Below are positions 7,586-14,997 of a stretch of DNA of 44,822 bases, in pieces. A program made the position numbers and the translations under genes. The notes below the pieces were generated by a model. That model made no database searches. It was given only the letters and a program-made list of their open reading frames with translations, and was not told the origin of the DNA. The DNA is from an uncultured Eubacteriales bacterium (GTDB taxonomy: Bacteria; Bacillota; Clostridia; Oscillospirales; Oscillospiraceae): the NCBI GenBank assembly GCA_900552475.1, contig USAC01000008.1:1-44822 (forward strand), read 5' to 3'. Each line of letters starts with the position of its first letter. Positions within the stretch are counted from its first letter, which is position 1.

Positions 7586-8617
7586 CTACCACTCTGTCGC
7601 GCTGCTCACGCCGAAGTCGAAGAACTGGCCCCGCTTCTGCTCGAGCGCGCGCTGGTACACGACGCTCGCGCAGCCGATGTCCATCGCGCCCGTGCCGATC
7701 GGCAGGCACACGATGCGCTGACCGGGCTCGCGGTGCAGCTCGGCGCGCCCGGCGACGAGCTCGCCGATGGTGCAGGTGATGCTCTCGCGCGTGATCTTCC
7801 CCTCCGCGGCCAGCTTTGACAGCGCGCCGCGGTGGAGCGTCTGCTCCACATGGTCGACAACGATCTTATCCGCGTGGAGCAGGACGTCGTCCTCGCACTC
7901 CTGATACGAGCCCATGGGGAACACAATCGTCTCGGGGGAGAGCCACTCCTCCTTCAGAAACCCGTCCTTCGACTGGGTAACGCAGATGACCGCGTCGCCC
8001 TGCGCGGCGTCCTTCGGGTCGTCGCAGAGGATGATTCTGCCGGGGATGGCGCTCTGCATATCCTCCCGGAAGCGCTCGAGCGCGGCGCGGGAGACATCGT
8101 AGATGCGCAGCTCCTCGATGTCGAACAGGGTGGAGATGGCGCGGGTCTGCATGTGCCCCTGCATGCCCGCCCCGTAGATGCCGAGGTGGATGGGGCGGCG
8201 CTCGCCGTCCTTCAGGCCGAGCAGGTATTTCAGCGCCACGGCCGTCTGCGCGCCCGTGCGCATGTTCGTGATGAGCGCGCCGTCGAGCACGGCGATGAAG
8301 TTGTTGATGTGCGGATTCACCAGCAGAATGAGCGAGGAGCAATAGGGGATGCCGCGCTTTTTGCGTTCGCCGAGGTTGCCGCCGGCCCATTTCAGGCCCG
8401 CCACATCCGAAAAGCCCACATACGCCGGCATCGCGTTCATGAAGCCGTTATAGGGCGGATAGGGCGCAATCTCGCCCAGATCCAGATTGACCTTGGAGGG
8501 GTTGACGACCGTGCCGTCGCCCATGCCGCGGAATGTCTTTTCCACCGCGGCGACCACATCCTCCATCGGCAGGAGCGCACGCACGTCCTGCTCGCTCAGC
8601 AGCAATGTCTGTCCCAT
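7586..8617 (-). CDS. Ornithine cyclodeaminase / mu-crystallin family NAD(P)-dependent enzyme
   Basis: 343 residues from ATG 8617 (SD GAAAGGAAGG); a GTG at 8638 is less likely. The N-terminal substrate domain has VNPSKVNLDLG and the conserved GLKWAGGN (about 74-81, lysine expected to bind the carboxylate), and the Rossmann domain has GIYGAGMQGHMQTRA (about 147-161) and CVTQSKDGFL. The family includes ornithine cyclodeaminase, alanine dehydrogenase, ketimine reductases and 2,3-diaminopropionate synthases; the sequence alone does not settle the reaction. It starts 27 bp after metQ, with no terminator between, so it is probably the last gene of the metNIQ operon and may act on an imported amino acid or derivative. 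A MATE remnant follows. Confidence 0.85.
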   Translation of the reverse strand: MGQTLLLSEQDVRALLPMEDVVAAVEKTFRGMGDGTVVNPSKVNLDLGEIAPYPPYNGFMNAMPAYVGFSDVAGLKWAGGNLGERKKRGIPYCSSLILLVNPHINNFIAVLDGALITNMRTGAQTAVALKYLLGLKDGERRPIHLGIYGAGMQGHMQTRAISTLFDIEELRIYDVSRAALERFREDMQSAIPGRIILCDDPKDAAQGDAVICVTQSKDGFLKEEWLSPETIVFPMGSYQECEDDVLLHADKIVVDHVEQTLHRGALSKLAAEGKITRESITCTIGELVAGRAELHREPGQRIVCLPIGTGAMDIGCASVVYQRALEQKRGQFFDFGVSSATEW

Positions 8618-8644
8618 GTCAGAGCCTTCCTTTCTCACTCATGC

Positions 8645-9511
8645 TCAGGTCTGCGGCAGCAGATCCTGATCCCAGCCGGCGGGGGTGTAGAAGCCGCGGC
8701 ACTCGGTATTGAACACCTCGAGCGTGGCGTCGGACTGATAGGCCTCGACGACCTTGCGGAAGATTTCCACCTTGTCGGGGTCGCTCAGGTCGGCGGTGCG
8801 GGCGGCGATCAGGTTCCAGTAGTCCTCGATGTCCAGACGGTCGTCGGCGAAGATGGCGTCGCTCGCAGACAGGCCGAAGTCGAGGGCGTAGTTGTTGTTG
8901 ACGATGGCGGCGGTGACATCGGGCAGGGCGGAGACGATGACGTTCGCCTTCAGCTCCTTGATGGTCACGCCGATGTTATAGGTCTGGATGTCGTCGAGCG
9001 TGGGGTTGAAGCCCGCGGCGGAGTTCAGGGTGATGATGCCCGCGGACTCGAGCACCTTCAGGGCGCGGCCGCCGTTGGTCAGGTCGTCGGGGATGGCGAT
9101 GATGTCGCCGTCCTTCAGCTCGCTCACGGAGGAGATCTTGCTGGAGAAGAGGCTCATGGGCGCGATGAAGGTGTTGCCGATATTCTGGATCTCATAGCCG
9201 TAGTTGGCAATCTCACCCTGCAGATAGATGCGGTGCTGGAATGCGTTGAGGTCGATCTCGCCGTTGGCGAGGGCGTTGTTGGGGGTTACGTAGTCGGAGA
9301 ACTGGACGATCTCGAGGTTGATGCCCTCGGCCTTCAGTGCCTCCTGCGCGGGCTTCCAGATGTCGTCATAGATGGCGCCGACGACGCCGAGCTTGACGGT
9401 GACGGTGTCGCCGTCGGCGGCGGAGCCGTTATCCTTGGAGCCGCAGCCGGTCAGGGCCAAGGCCAGCAGCGCGATGGCCAGCGCCAGCGCAAAAATTCTC
9501 CTGCGTTTCAT
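8645..9511 (-). CDS. metQ: D-/L-methionine ABC transporter substrate-binding lipoprotein MetQ
   Basis: 288 residues with a lipoprotein signal: basic MKRRR, a hydrophobic stretch and the lipobox LTGC, with the acylated cysteine at residue 23. The mature part is a NlpA/MetQ-family binding protein (VKLGVVGAIYDDIWKPAQEAL, NALANGEIDLNAFQHRIYL, AIPDDLTNGGRALKVLESAG). It would sit on the outer face of the membrane and deliver methionine to MetNI. SD AGGAGG precedes ATG 9511. Gene order metN-metI-metQ is the standard one; the operon is preceded by the Met-rich leader and terminator described at 11325-11526. Confidence 0.95.
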   Translation of the reverse strand: MKRRRIFALALAIALLALALTGCGSKDNGSAADGDTVTVKLGVVGAIYDDIWKPAQEALKAEGINLEIVQFSDYVTPNNALANGEIDLNAFQHRIYLQGEIANYGYEIQNIGNTFIAPMSLFSSKISSVSELKDGDIIAIPDDLTNGGRALKVLESAGIITLNSAAGFNPTLDDIQTYNIGVTIKELKANVIVSALPDVTAAIVNNNYALDFGLSASDAIFADDRLDIEDYWNLIAARTADLSDPDKVEIFRKVVEAYQSDATLEVFNTECRGFYTPAGWDQDLLPQT

Positions 9512-9597
9512 GTGATTTTCCTCCTGTGATTTTAAAAATGAAAGTTGACGGGTGGACAGGATCTATATCATACACTCGATGGACGAGGGTAAGCGCA

Positions 9598-10278
9598 TCA
9601 GTGCGTATTCTTCTTCACGACGCGGCCGCCGACAAACTCGATGATGCAGACGATGATGACCAGCACCAGCACGGTCACGTTCGTCACGTCGGCCATGTTG
9701 CGGTCGTGGCCGTAGCGGACGGCGAAGTCGCCGAGACCGCCCGCGCCCACGACGCCGGCCATGGCCGTCAGGTTCAGCAGGCTGATGGCGGTGATGGTCG
9801 TGCCGCGCGCGATGGACGCGACGCTCTCGCGCAGGTAGACGCGGAAGATGATCTCCAGCGGGCTCGAGCCCATGGAGAGCGCCGCCTCGATCAGGCCGCC
9901 GTCCAGCTCGGCCAGCGCGCTCTGTACCTGCCGCGCGAAGAACGGCACCGCGCCGAACACCAGCGGCACAATCGCGCCGCGGACGTAGATGGCCGTACCC
10001 ATGATCGCGCGGGAGACGGGCAGCACCCACGTCAGCAGGATGATGAACGGGATGGAGCGGAACAGGCTCACGAGCTTGTCGAGGATCTGGTAGATGACGC
10101 GGTTTTGCAGGATGCCGCCGGGCTTTGTGACGGTGAGCAGCACGCCCAGCGCCAGACCCAGCACGAACGAGATCGCGCCCGACCAAACTACCATCAGCAG
10201 CGTATCGCCGATGGCCTTATAGAAGTCCGGAAGCCGGCTCATGACATTGGGAATCCAGTTATTCAGTAGCTCTTGCAT
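9598..10278 (-). CDS. metI: Methionine ABC transporter permease MetI
   Basis: 226 residues, about five membrane helices. It carries the BPD-type permease motif EAALSMGSSPLEIIFRVYL (coupling helix EAA-x3-G, about 140) followed by the conserved NLTAMAGVVGAGGLGDFAVR of MetI. It forms the membrane channel with MetN. ATG 10278 has SD GGAGGT and lies inside the 3' end of metN (20-bp overlap), indicating translational coupling. The 86-bp gap to metQ shows no clear terminator. Confidence 0.95.
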   Translation of the reverse strand: MQELLNNWIPNVMSRLPDFYKAIGDTLLMVVWSGAISFVLGLALGVLLTVTKPGGILQNRVIYQILDKLVSLFRSIPFIILLTWVLPVSRAIMGTAIYVRGAIVPLVFGAVPFFARQVQSALAELDGGLIEAALSMGSSPLEIIFRVYLRESVASIARGTTITAISLLNLTAMAGVVGAGGLGDFAVRYGHDRNMADVTNVTVLVLVIIVCIIEFVGGRVVKKNTH

Positions 10279-11305
10279 CTTTGATTACCTCCACGCCTAC
10301 GTTCTTGTCAATGAAATACTCGATGGCCTTCGTGATGTGCGAGCGCTCGCCGCTGATGATGGCCACGGTGCCGCCGATGGGTGCGTCCTGCACGATGTTG
10401 ATGTCGGCGAAGATGATGTTCAGCGACACATCGAACAGCTTCGTCACGACGGAGATGAGCGGCTCGGCGGCGTTGCGCTGGACGTAGGACAAGCGGATGA
10501 TGAGCTCGCCCGGCTTCAGCCTCGTCACGGGGGAATCCGCCGCGATCAGCTCCTCGACCTTCTGCAGGTTCGAGGTCGTCCGGATGAAGCTGCGGGTGAT
10601 GTCCTGCCGCGGGTCGACGAAGACATTGAATACCTCGCCCTGCTCGGCCACACGCCCGTGCTCCATGACGGCCACGCGGTGACAAATCTCGCGGACGACG
10701 GCCATCTCGTGCGTGATGAGCACGATCGTCAGCCCCAGCTTCGCGTTCAGGTCGCGCAGCAGGTGGAGAATCGCCTTCGTCGTCTGCGGGTCGAGCGCGG
10801 AGGTCGCCTCGTCGCACAGCAGCACGCTCGGGTCGTTGGCGAGGGCGCGGGCGATGGCCACACGCTGCTTCTGGCCGCCGGAGAGCTGGCTGGGGAAGGC
10901 GTCGGCCTTGTTGCCGATGCCGACGAGCTCGAGCAGGCTCTGCACCTTGGCCGCGATCTGCTCGCGGCTCAGGCCGCTGCCGCGCAGTGGATAGGCGACG
11001 TTCCCGGCCACCGTGCGCGAAGGCATGAGGTTGAAGTGCTGGAAGATCATGCCGATCTTTTTGCGCGTCTGGCGCAGCTGCTTCGGCGGGAGGGCCGTCA
11101 GCTCCTGCCCATCGAGGAGCACCTCGCCGGAGGTGGGGCGCTCGAGCAGGTTGATGCAGCGCACGAGCGTCGACTTGCCTGCGCCGGAAAAACCGATGAT
11201 GCCGAAGATCTCACCGGTTTCCACCGTGAGCGAGACATCCTGCACCGCGTGGACGGCGTGTTCGCCGGTTCCGAAGTCCTTGGAAATGTGTCTGAGTTCG
11301 ATCAA
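10259..11305 (-). CDS. metN: Methionine ABC transporter ATP-binding protein MetN
   Basis: 348 residues. Walker A is GFSGAGKSTL (38-47, the GFSGAGKS form typical of MetN), the signature is LSGGQKQRVAIARAL, and Walker B is VLLCDEATSALDPQT. The C-terminal NIL/ACT-like domain (about 265-345) in this family binds methionine and inhibits transport when the cell is replete. The start is TTG 11305, seven bases after GAGGAGG; there is no nearby ATG. It is the first structural gene of the operon and begins only 20 bp after the leader terminator, so its expression depends on read-through there. Confidence 0.95.
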   Translation of the reverse strand: MIELRHISKDFGTGEHAVHAVQDVSLTVETGEIFGIIGFSGAGKSTLVRCINLLERPTSGEVLLDGQELTALPPKQLRQTRKKIGMIFQHFNLMPSRTVAGNVAYPLRGSGLSREQIAAKVQSLLELVGIGNKADAFPSQLSGGQKQRVAIARALANDPSVLLCDEATSALDPQTTKAILHLLRDLNAKLGLTIVLITHEMAVVREICHRVAVMEHGRVAEQGEVFNVFVDPRQDITRSFIRTTSNLQKVEELIAADSPVTRLKPGELIIRLSYVQRNAAEPLISVVTKLFDVSLNIIFADINIVQDAPIGGTVAIISGERSHITKAIEYFIDKNVGVEVIKDARATE

Positions 11306-11324
11306 GTGAATTCCTCCTCTGGAT

Positions 11325-11357
11325 GAAAAAAGCGGGGAGCTTTACAGCTCCCCGCTT
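11325..11357 (-). terminator. Leader terminator (attenuator) before metN
   Basis: On the minus strand AAGCGGGGAGC (11357-11347), loop TGTAAA, then GCTCCCCGCTT (11340-11330) and a T-run to about 11325. It is a textbook intrinsic terminator located between the leader reading frame and metN, so it must be bypassed for metNIQ expression. Confidence 0.88.
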
Positions 11358-11403
11358 CAGGTTGGTTTCTCAGGTTCCTATCGAACCGGCGCGCAGCGTC
11401 AGA

Positions 11404-11526
11404 TCAATGGGCGAAATGGCCTTCCTGTTTGCAATCGGTGGGCTGCAGGTGAACGCGAAAAAGCATGGGCATCGGCATCGCCATGTCCATGTACATGCAC
11501 ATCATCTTGGAAACAGAAATATACAT
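11404..11526 (-). CDS. Methionine-rich leader peptide of the metNIQ operon (putative attenuation peptide)
   Basis: A 40-codon frame, ATG 11526 to TGA 11404. It starts MYISVSK, continues MMCMYMDMAMPMPM (residues 8-21; eight Met in 14 residues) and ends LFRVHLQPTD then CKQEGHFAH. SD AAAGGAG lies 10 nt before the ATG. It follows a strong promoter and precedes the leader terminator. Inference: when Met-tRNA is short, ribosomes stall in the Met run and an alternative RNA fold prevents termination. A candidate antiterminator arm, CAGCCCACCGATT (11445-11433, codons 28-32), can partly pair with the 5' terminator arm AAGCGGGGAGCTG; that pairing is imperfect. A stalled ribosome would leave this arm free, a completing one would cover it. 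The layout resembles trp and his leaders but with Met codons. No homology search was done. Confidence 0.75.
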   Translation of the reverse strand: MYISVSKMMCMYMDMAMPMPMLFRVHLQPTDCKQEGHFAH

Positions 11527-11587
11527 CGTTCGCCTGCTCCTTTCCGAAAAATTTCCATCAACATATCAAGCTTATTGGTTTGATGGC

Positions 11588-11617
11588 ATCATAGCACCAT
11601 CCGGCCGGCGCTGTCAA
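11588..11617 (-). promoter_or_regulatory. Promoter of the metNIQ leader
   Basis: TTGACA (11617-11612), an 18-bp spacer and TATGAT (11593-11588) preceded by TGC, an extended -10. It would start transcription near 11581, about 55 nt before the leader ATG. No SAM riboswitch or T-box sequence is seen between it and metN. Confidence 0.75.
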
Positions 11618-11721
11618 CCGAAAATTGCGGTTTTCAGGAAATTCCGGCGATGTTCACGAAATTCAGCGGGATCTGCGAGGAAATATGAGATGGCATGACA
11701 ACGGCTGTGATCGCATCGCGG

Positions 11722-12042
11722 TCAGATGACATACTCGACGGTGCGCTCCTCCGTCAGCTCCATGCGCCGGTTTCTCAGCAGCACCGCCTCGCGCCCGTCC
11801 AGCGGGCCGAGGGCGTAGAGCGTCCGCGTCTCGCGCTCGAGATAGCTGACCGGGACGATCCGGTTATACGCGTCCGGGTGGTCCACCACCATTTGCAGCG
11901 TGGGGTCACCGAAGGGCTTCGCGCAGTAGTACGGGTCGAAAAGGCGCACCTCGTCGCCCTCGATCCCCGTGAGCAGCACATCGTGCCACCCCTCGAGGTC
12001 AAGCCGCGCCGCCGCGGCGCAGCGTATCGCGCAGGGGATTGT
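11722..12042 (-). pseudogene. 3' remnant of a C39-like peptidase-family gene
   Basis: An open frame of 106 codons without an ATG start, entered directly after a TGA (12045-12043). It reads IPCAIRCAAAARLDLEGW, HDVLLTGIEGDEVRLFDPYY, then a C-terminal part including VPVSYLERETRTLYALGPLD and ending TVEYVI. The HDVLLTG..D.V.LFDPY pattern resembles the catalytic-His region of C39-like papain-fold proteins. The N-terminal part with the catalytic Cys is missing, so it is probably decayed. A GTG at 11979 could start an 85-residue product but has no convincing ribosome binding site. Family assignment is tentative. Confidence 0.45.
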
Positions 12043-12128
12043 TCATCGGGATCGCCTTCAATATCAACGTAGTATGTAAGTGGGTTTATAGTGGCACAAC
12101 CGCCGCCCGCTGTCAATGCCCGCGCGGG

Positions 12129-12157
12129 TTGCAATTTGCCGCGCTTTCCGCCATAAT
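12129..12157 (+). promoter_or_regulatory. Promoter of the iron alcohol dehydrogenase gene
   Basis: TTGCAA (12129-12134), 17-bp spacer, CATAAT (12152-12157), 27 bp before the start codon. Confidence 0.55.
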
Positions 12158-12184
12158 AGGGGCAAGAGAAAGGATGTGTCGCGT

Positions 12185-13399
12185 ATGTCGCTGAAAAACG
12201 TCTATTGCCGGGCGTATCAGGTCTGCTTCGCCGTGGGGGCGCGGCTGCTGCCGTGGCGCAGGCCGGAATGCATCACCGGGCTGGGGAGCTTTGCGCGGGT
12301 ACCGTCGCTGCTGGCCGAGCGCGGCGTGCGCAAGCCCCTGATCGTCGCGAGCCGCCGCCAGAGCCAGACCCCCGCGTTTCAGGAGATGCTGGGCCATCTC
12401 GCGGGCTGGTCGCTCTACACCGGCGTGACGGCCAATCCGCGCGTGGAGACGGTCGAGGCCATCGCCGCACAGTACCGCCGCTCGGGCTGCGACGGGTTCG
12501 TCGCCGTGGGCGGCGGCTCGCCGATGGACGCGGCCAAGGCCGCCGCGGCGCTCATTGCCCGCCCGGGGCGCACGGTCGCACAGCTCGGGGGACTTTTAAA
12601 GGTGCGCTGCCGCGTGCCGCCGCTTGTCGCCGTGCCGACGACGGCGGGCACCGGCTCGGAGACGACGATCGCCGCCGTCGTGACCGGCAGCGACCACCAC
12701 AAATACGCCATCAATGACCTCTGCCTGATTCCGCAGGCGGCGGTGCTCGACCCTGCGCTCTCGGCGAGCCTGCCGCAGGATGTGACGGCACAGACGGGCA
12801 TGGACGCCCTGACGCACGCAGTCGAGGCCTATATCGGCCGGTTCTACAATACTGCCGAGACGCGGCGGATGGCCGAGCGGGCGGTCGCGGGAATCTTCCG
12901 CCACCTGCCGGAGGTCTGCCGCGACGGCGGGAACCTCGGGGCGCGGCAGGCGATGCTCGCCGCGTCGTATCAGGCGGGCTTCGCCTTCACGCGCGCGGGC
13001 GTCGGCAACGTCCACGCCATCGCGCACACGCTCGGCGGGCTCTATGACGTGGGGCACGGGCTTGCAAACGCCGTCCTCCTGCCCGTTGTGCTGGAGGACT
13101 ACGGCCCCGCGGTCTACCGGCGGCTGGCGCGGCTGGCGGAAGCCGCGGGCCTTCCGGGGGAGGACGACGCGCAGAAGGCAAACGCCTTCATCGCCGCCAT
13201 CCGCGCCATGAACCAGCAGTTCCGGATTCCGGAGGGCTTTTCCTGCATCCGTGAGGAGGATCTGCCACAGATGGCCGCGTGGGCCGACGCCGAAGCCAAT
13301 CCGACCTACCCCGTCCCGGTCATCTATGACCGCGCGCACTTCATCCGCGTCATCCGCCGGGTCATGCTGCCCGCGAAGCGGGAGGAGCAGACGCCATGA
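12185..13399 (+). CDS. Iron-containing alcohol dehydrogenase
   Basis: 404 residues. The nucleotide-binding domain has VAVGGGSPMDAAKA (about 105-118) and VAVPTTAGTGSETT; the metal domain supplies the usual ligands in MDALTHAVEAY (Asp, His), GNVHAIAHTLGG (His) and YDVGHGLANAVLLP (His). The family interconverts aldehydes or ketones and alcohols with NAD(P)H, often in fermentation; the substrate is unknown. The 24 or so residues before GLGSF are a short family-like N-terminus. ATG 12185 is preceded by AAAGGA at good spacing. Its stop overlaps an ATGA junction, after which only a broken LysR-like frame is found. Confidence 0.9.
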   Translation: MSLKNVYCRAYQVCFAVGARLLPWRRPECITGLGSFARVPSLLAERGVRKPLIVASRRQSQTPAFQEMLGHLAGWSLYTGVTANPRVETVEAIAAQYRRSGCDGFVAVGGGSPMDAAKAAAALIARPGRTVAQLGGLLKVRCRVPPLVAVPTTAGTGSETTIAAVVTGSDHHKYAINDLCLIPQAAVLDPALSASLPQDVTAQTGMDALTHAVEAYIGRFYNTAETRRMAERAVAGIFRHLPEVCRDGGNLGARQAMLAASYQAGFAFTRAGVGNVHAIAHTLGGLYDVGHGLANAVLLPVVLEDYGPAVYRRLARLAEAAGLPGEDDAQKANAFIAAIRAMNQQFRIPEGFSCIREEDLPQMAAWADAEANPTYPVPVIYDRAHFIRVIRRVMLPAKREEQTP

Positions 13400-13736
13400 C
13401 GAATCCGGACAGGAGGAAATCCGCGTCTGGCATGACCACTGGTTCGGCGTGAACGCGCGGCCGCCGCTCTACACCGACGTGCCGCAAAACGTGGAGCACC
13501 TGCCCTTCGGCGAGGCGCGCTGGTGCGTTGGCCCCGCGACGACGGCCCACCAGTTCCGCCGGCTCTACGGCAATCAGGTCTGCCGCCTGTCCGACCCGCC
13601 GGAAAGCCGCACCTTCTACCTTGTCACGCAGAAGGGACAGCCGCTGCGCGCGTCGGCGAAGCTCTTCCTCGAGGATCTGCGCGGGCACCTGCGCCATATC
13701 GAGGGCGTTCAGATTTTCTCGCAGCGCTTGCAATAG
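13398..13736 (+). pseudogene. C-terminal remnant of a LysR-type regulator
   Basis: A 112-codon frame without a proper start reads EEIRVWHDHWFGVN, then HLPFGEARWCVGPATTAH, and ends CRLSDPPESRTFYLVTQKG, QPLRASAKLFLEDLRGHL. The last segment is the familiar end of a LysR effector-binding domain (FYLV..KG..L..SA..FL). There is no HTH, no half of the effector domain and no start codon with a ribosome binding site: an AGGAGG at about 13411 precedes a GTC. It directly abuts the alcohol dehydrogenase stop and its last codons overlap the pssA promoter. Likely a deletion scar. Confidence 0.65.
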
Positions 13737-13756
13737 GGGCACAAATTTGCTAAAAT
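13728..13756 (+). promoter_or_regulatory. pssA promoter
   Basis: TTGCAA (13728-13733), 17-bp spacer, TAAAAT (13751-13756) preceded by TGC (extended -10). The -35 overlaps the last codons of the LysR remnant. Confidence 0.65.
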
Positions 13757-13794
13757 GGGGTATCTTTTCAGAATTTGGAACGGGAGAACTCCAC

Positions 13795-14463
13795 ATGATC
13801 GGTTTTTACGACTATACCGTCATCGCGACGTATCTGGCCACGGTGCTGGGCGTGGGCGGTATCTTTCTCGCGGCGGACGGGCTGCACCTGCCCGCCGTCT
13901 TCTGTCTGCTGCTGGCGGGTCTGCTCGACACGTTCGATGGGCGCATCGCCCGCACGAAAAAGGACCGCTCCGAGCAGCAGAAGCACTTCGGCATCCAGAT
14001 TGACTCGCTCAACGATCTGATCTGCTTCGGCGTGCTGCCGGCGATGATCTGCCGCGGAGCCTACGCCGCAAGCCCCGCTTATCTCTCGCTCGGCGGGCCC
14101 GTCGGGCGGATCCTGCCGCCGGTGTGGTTCGACGCGCCGCTGTGCTTTTTCGTGCTGGCGGGACTGATCCGGCTGGGCTACTTCAACGTAACGGAGGAGG
14201 AGCGGCAGGAGGGCACATCCGCCGCGCGGAAATACTACTTGGGACTGCCCATCACGTCGAGCACGCTGATGATCCCGCTGGTATACCTGCTGTCGGTGCT
14301 GCTGCCCGGCGCTTCGACCGCGATTCTGACGCTCGGGGTGCTCGTGACAGGGCTTCTGTTCATCGCGCCGATCCATGTGAAAAAGCCCGGCCTGCCCGCG
14401 CTCTGCGCACTGGCGCTCATCGGCGCAGCAGAGCTCGCAGGGCTGATTATGCTGGCGCTCTAA
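13795..14463 (+). CDS. pssA: CDP-diacylglycerol-serine O-phosphatidyltransferase (phosphatidylserine synthase)
   Basis: 222 residues, about six membrane helices. The CDP-alcohol phosphotransferase motif is visible as DTFDGRIAR ... GIQIDSLND (about 43-70), where the aspartates bind the metal and CDP-lipid. The spacing after DGxxAR is 12 residues rather than the canonical 8. The following ICFGVLPA resembles PssA rather than PgsA. It would make phosphatidylserine, the precursor of phosphatidylethanolamine, at the membrane; no psd gene is visible here. ATG 13795 follows GGGAG; it has its own promoter and terminator. Confidence 0.8.
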   Translation: MIGFYDYTVIATYLATVLGVGGIFLAADGLHLPAVFCLLLAGLLDTFDGRIARTKKDRSEQQKHFGIQIDSLNDLICFGVLPAMICRGAYAASPAYLSLGGPVGRILPPVWFDAPLCFFVLAGLIRLGYFNVTEEERQEGTSAARKYYLGLPITSSTLMIPLVYLLSVLLPGASTAILTLGVLVTGLLFIAPIHVKKPGLPALCALALIGAAELAGLIMLAL

Positions 14464-14474
14464 AACTACATAAC

Positions 14475-14509
14475 AATAGGGGACGGGTTAATACCCGTCC
14501 CCTATTTAT
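14475..14509 (+). terminator. pssA terminator
   Basis: AATAGGGGACGGG / CCCGTCCCCTATT stem with loop TTAATA, followed by TATTG. It starts about a dozen bases after the pssA stop. Confidence 0.75.
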
Positions 14510-14510
14510 T

Positions 14511-14576
14511 GTCTCACAGAGTTCGCGGCGCTGCAAGCCGCCCCATGTGAAAAAAGCCGAAGGCCTTTTTCACATG
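14511..14576 (+). repeat. Short copy (D) of the dispersed repeat plus hairpin
   Basis: GTCTCACAGAGTTCGCGGCG and AAGCCGCC match the terminal part of copies A-C. It continues into a hairpin CATGTGAAAAA..GCC-GAA-GGC..TTTTTCACATG (14543-14576). The hxlR stop codon lies inside that hairpin, which may also terminate hxlR. Confidence 0.6.
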
Positions 14577-14893
14577 CGCGCTTCCGCCCAGTCGGAGAGC
14601 TGATCGAGGATCGGCAGCAGCGCGCGGCAGTCGTCCGTCGGGCTGTACTCCACGCGCACGGGCACCTCCAGATACTCGCGCCGGGTGACAAGCCCGTCCC
14701 GCTCCAGCTCGCGCAGCGCCGAGGCGAGCACGGTATTGCTGATCCCGTCGAGCCGGGCACGCAGCGCGTTATAGCGAATGGCCCCGGCGTTCGTCACAGC
14801 GCAGAGAATCTGCACCTTCCACTTGCCGCCGATGAGCGCCATCGCGTGGTGCAGGGGACATTTTTCCATGCAGGGACAGTCGTAATGGGACAT
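14570..14893 (-). CDS. HxlR-family winged-helix regulator
   Basis: 107 residues, the normal size. N-terminal CPCMEKCPLHHAMALIGGKW is typical of HxlR proteins; the winged helix continues with LCAVTNAGAIRYNALRARLD, GISNTVLASALRELERDGLV and VEYSPTDDCRALLPILDQLS. Such dimeric regulators respond to redox or small molecules and usually control a neighbouring divergent gene. Two or three Cys near the N-terminus could be redox sensors (inference). ATG 14893 has SD GGAGG. It is divergent from the LysE-type exporter, and an inverted repeat (14923-14950) lies between them. Confidence 0.9.
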   Translation of the reverse strand: MSHYDCPCMEKCPLHHAMALIGGKWKVQILCAVTNAGAIRYNALRARLDGISNTVLASALRELERDGLVTRREYLEVPVRVEYSPTDDCRALLPILDQLSDWAEARM

Positions 14894-14922
14894 GGTAAGC
14901 TCCTCCTGACTTAGTCCGGTTT

Positions 14923-14950
14923 ATCTGCGCTCTTGCGCTTTGGCGCAGAT
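14923..14950. promoter_or_regulatory. Candidate HxlR operator
   Basis: A perfect 8-bp inverted repeat ATCTGCGC-N12-GCGCAGAT (14923-14930, 14943-14950) in the hxlR-lysE intergenic region. It overlaps the -35 and spacer of the lysE promoter, a position suited to repression. Confidence 0.55.
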
Positions 14951-14960
14951 GTGTTATGAT
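14933..14960 (+). promoter_or_regulatory. lysE-family gene promoter
   Basis: TTGCGC (14933-14938), 16-bp spacer, TATGAT (14955-14960), 37 bp before the start codon. Confidence 0.5.
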
Positions 14961-14997
14961 CAGTGTATCAAATAAGGAAAAAGGAGTAAATAGGGAA

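Noticed and set aside
11325..11617. SAM riboswitch or T-box upstream of metN
   Set aside because: No GGTGGNACC T-box sequence and none of the conserved SAM-I core elements were found; the leader is better explained by the Met-rich frame.
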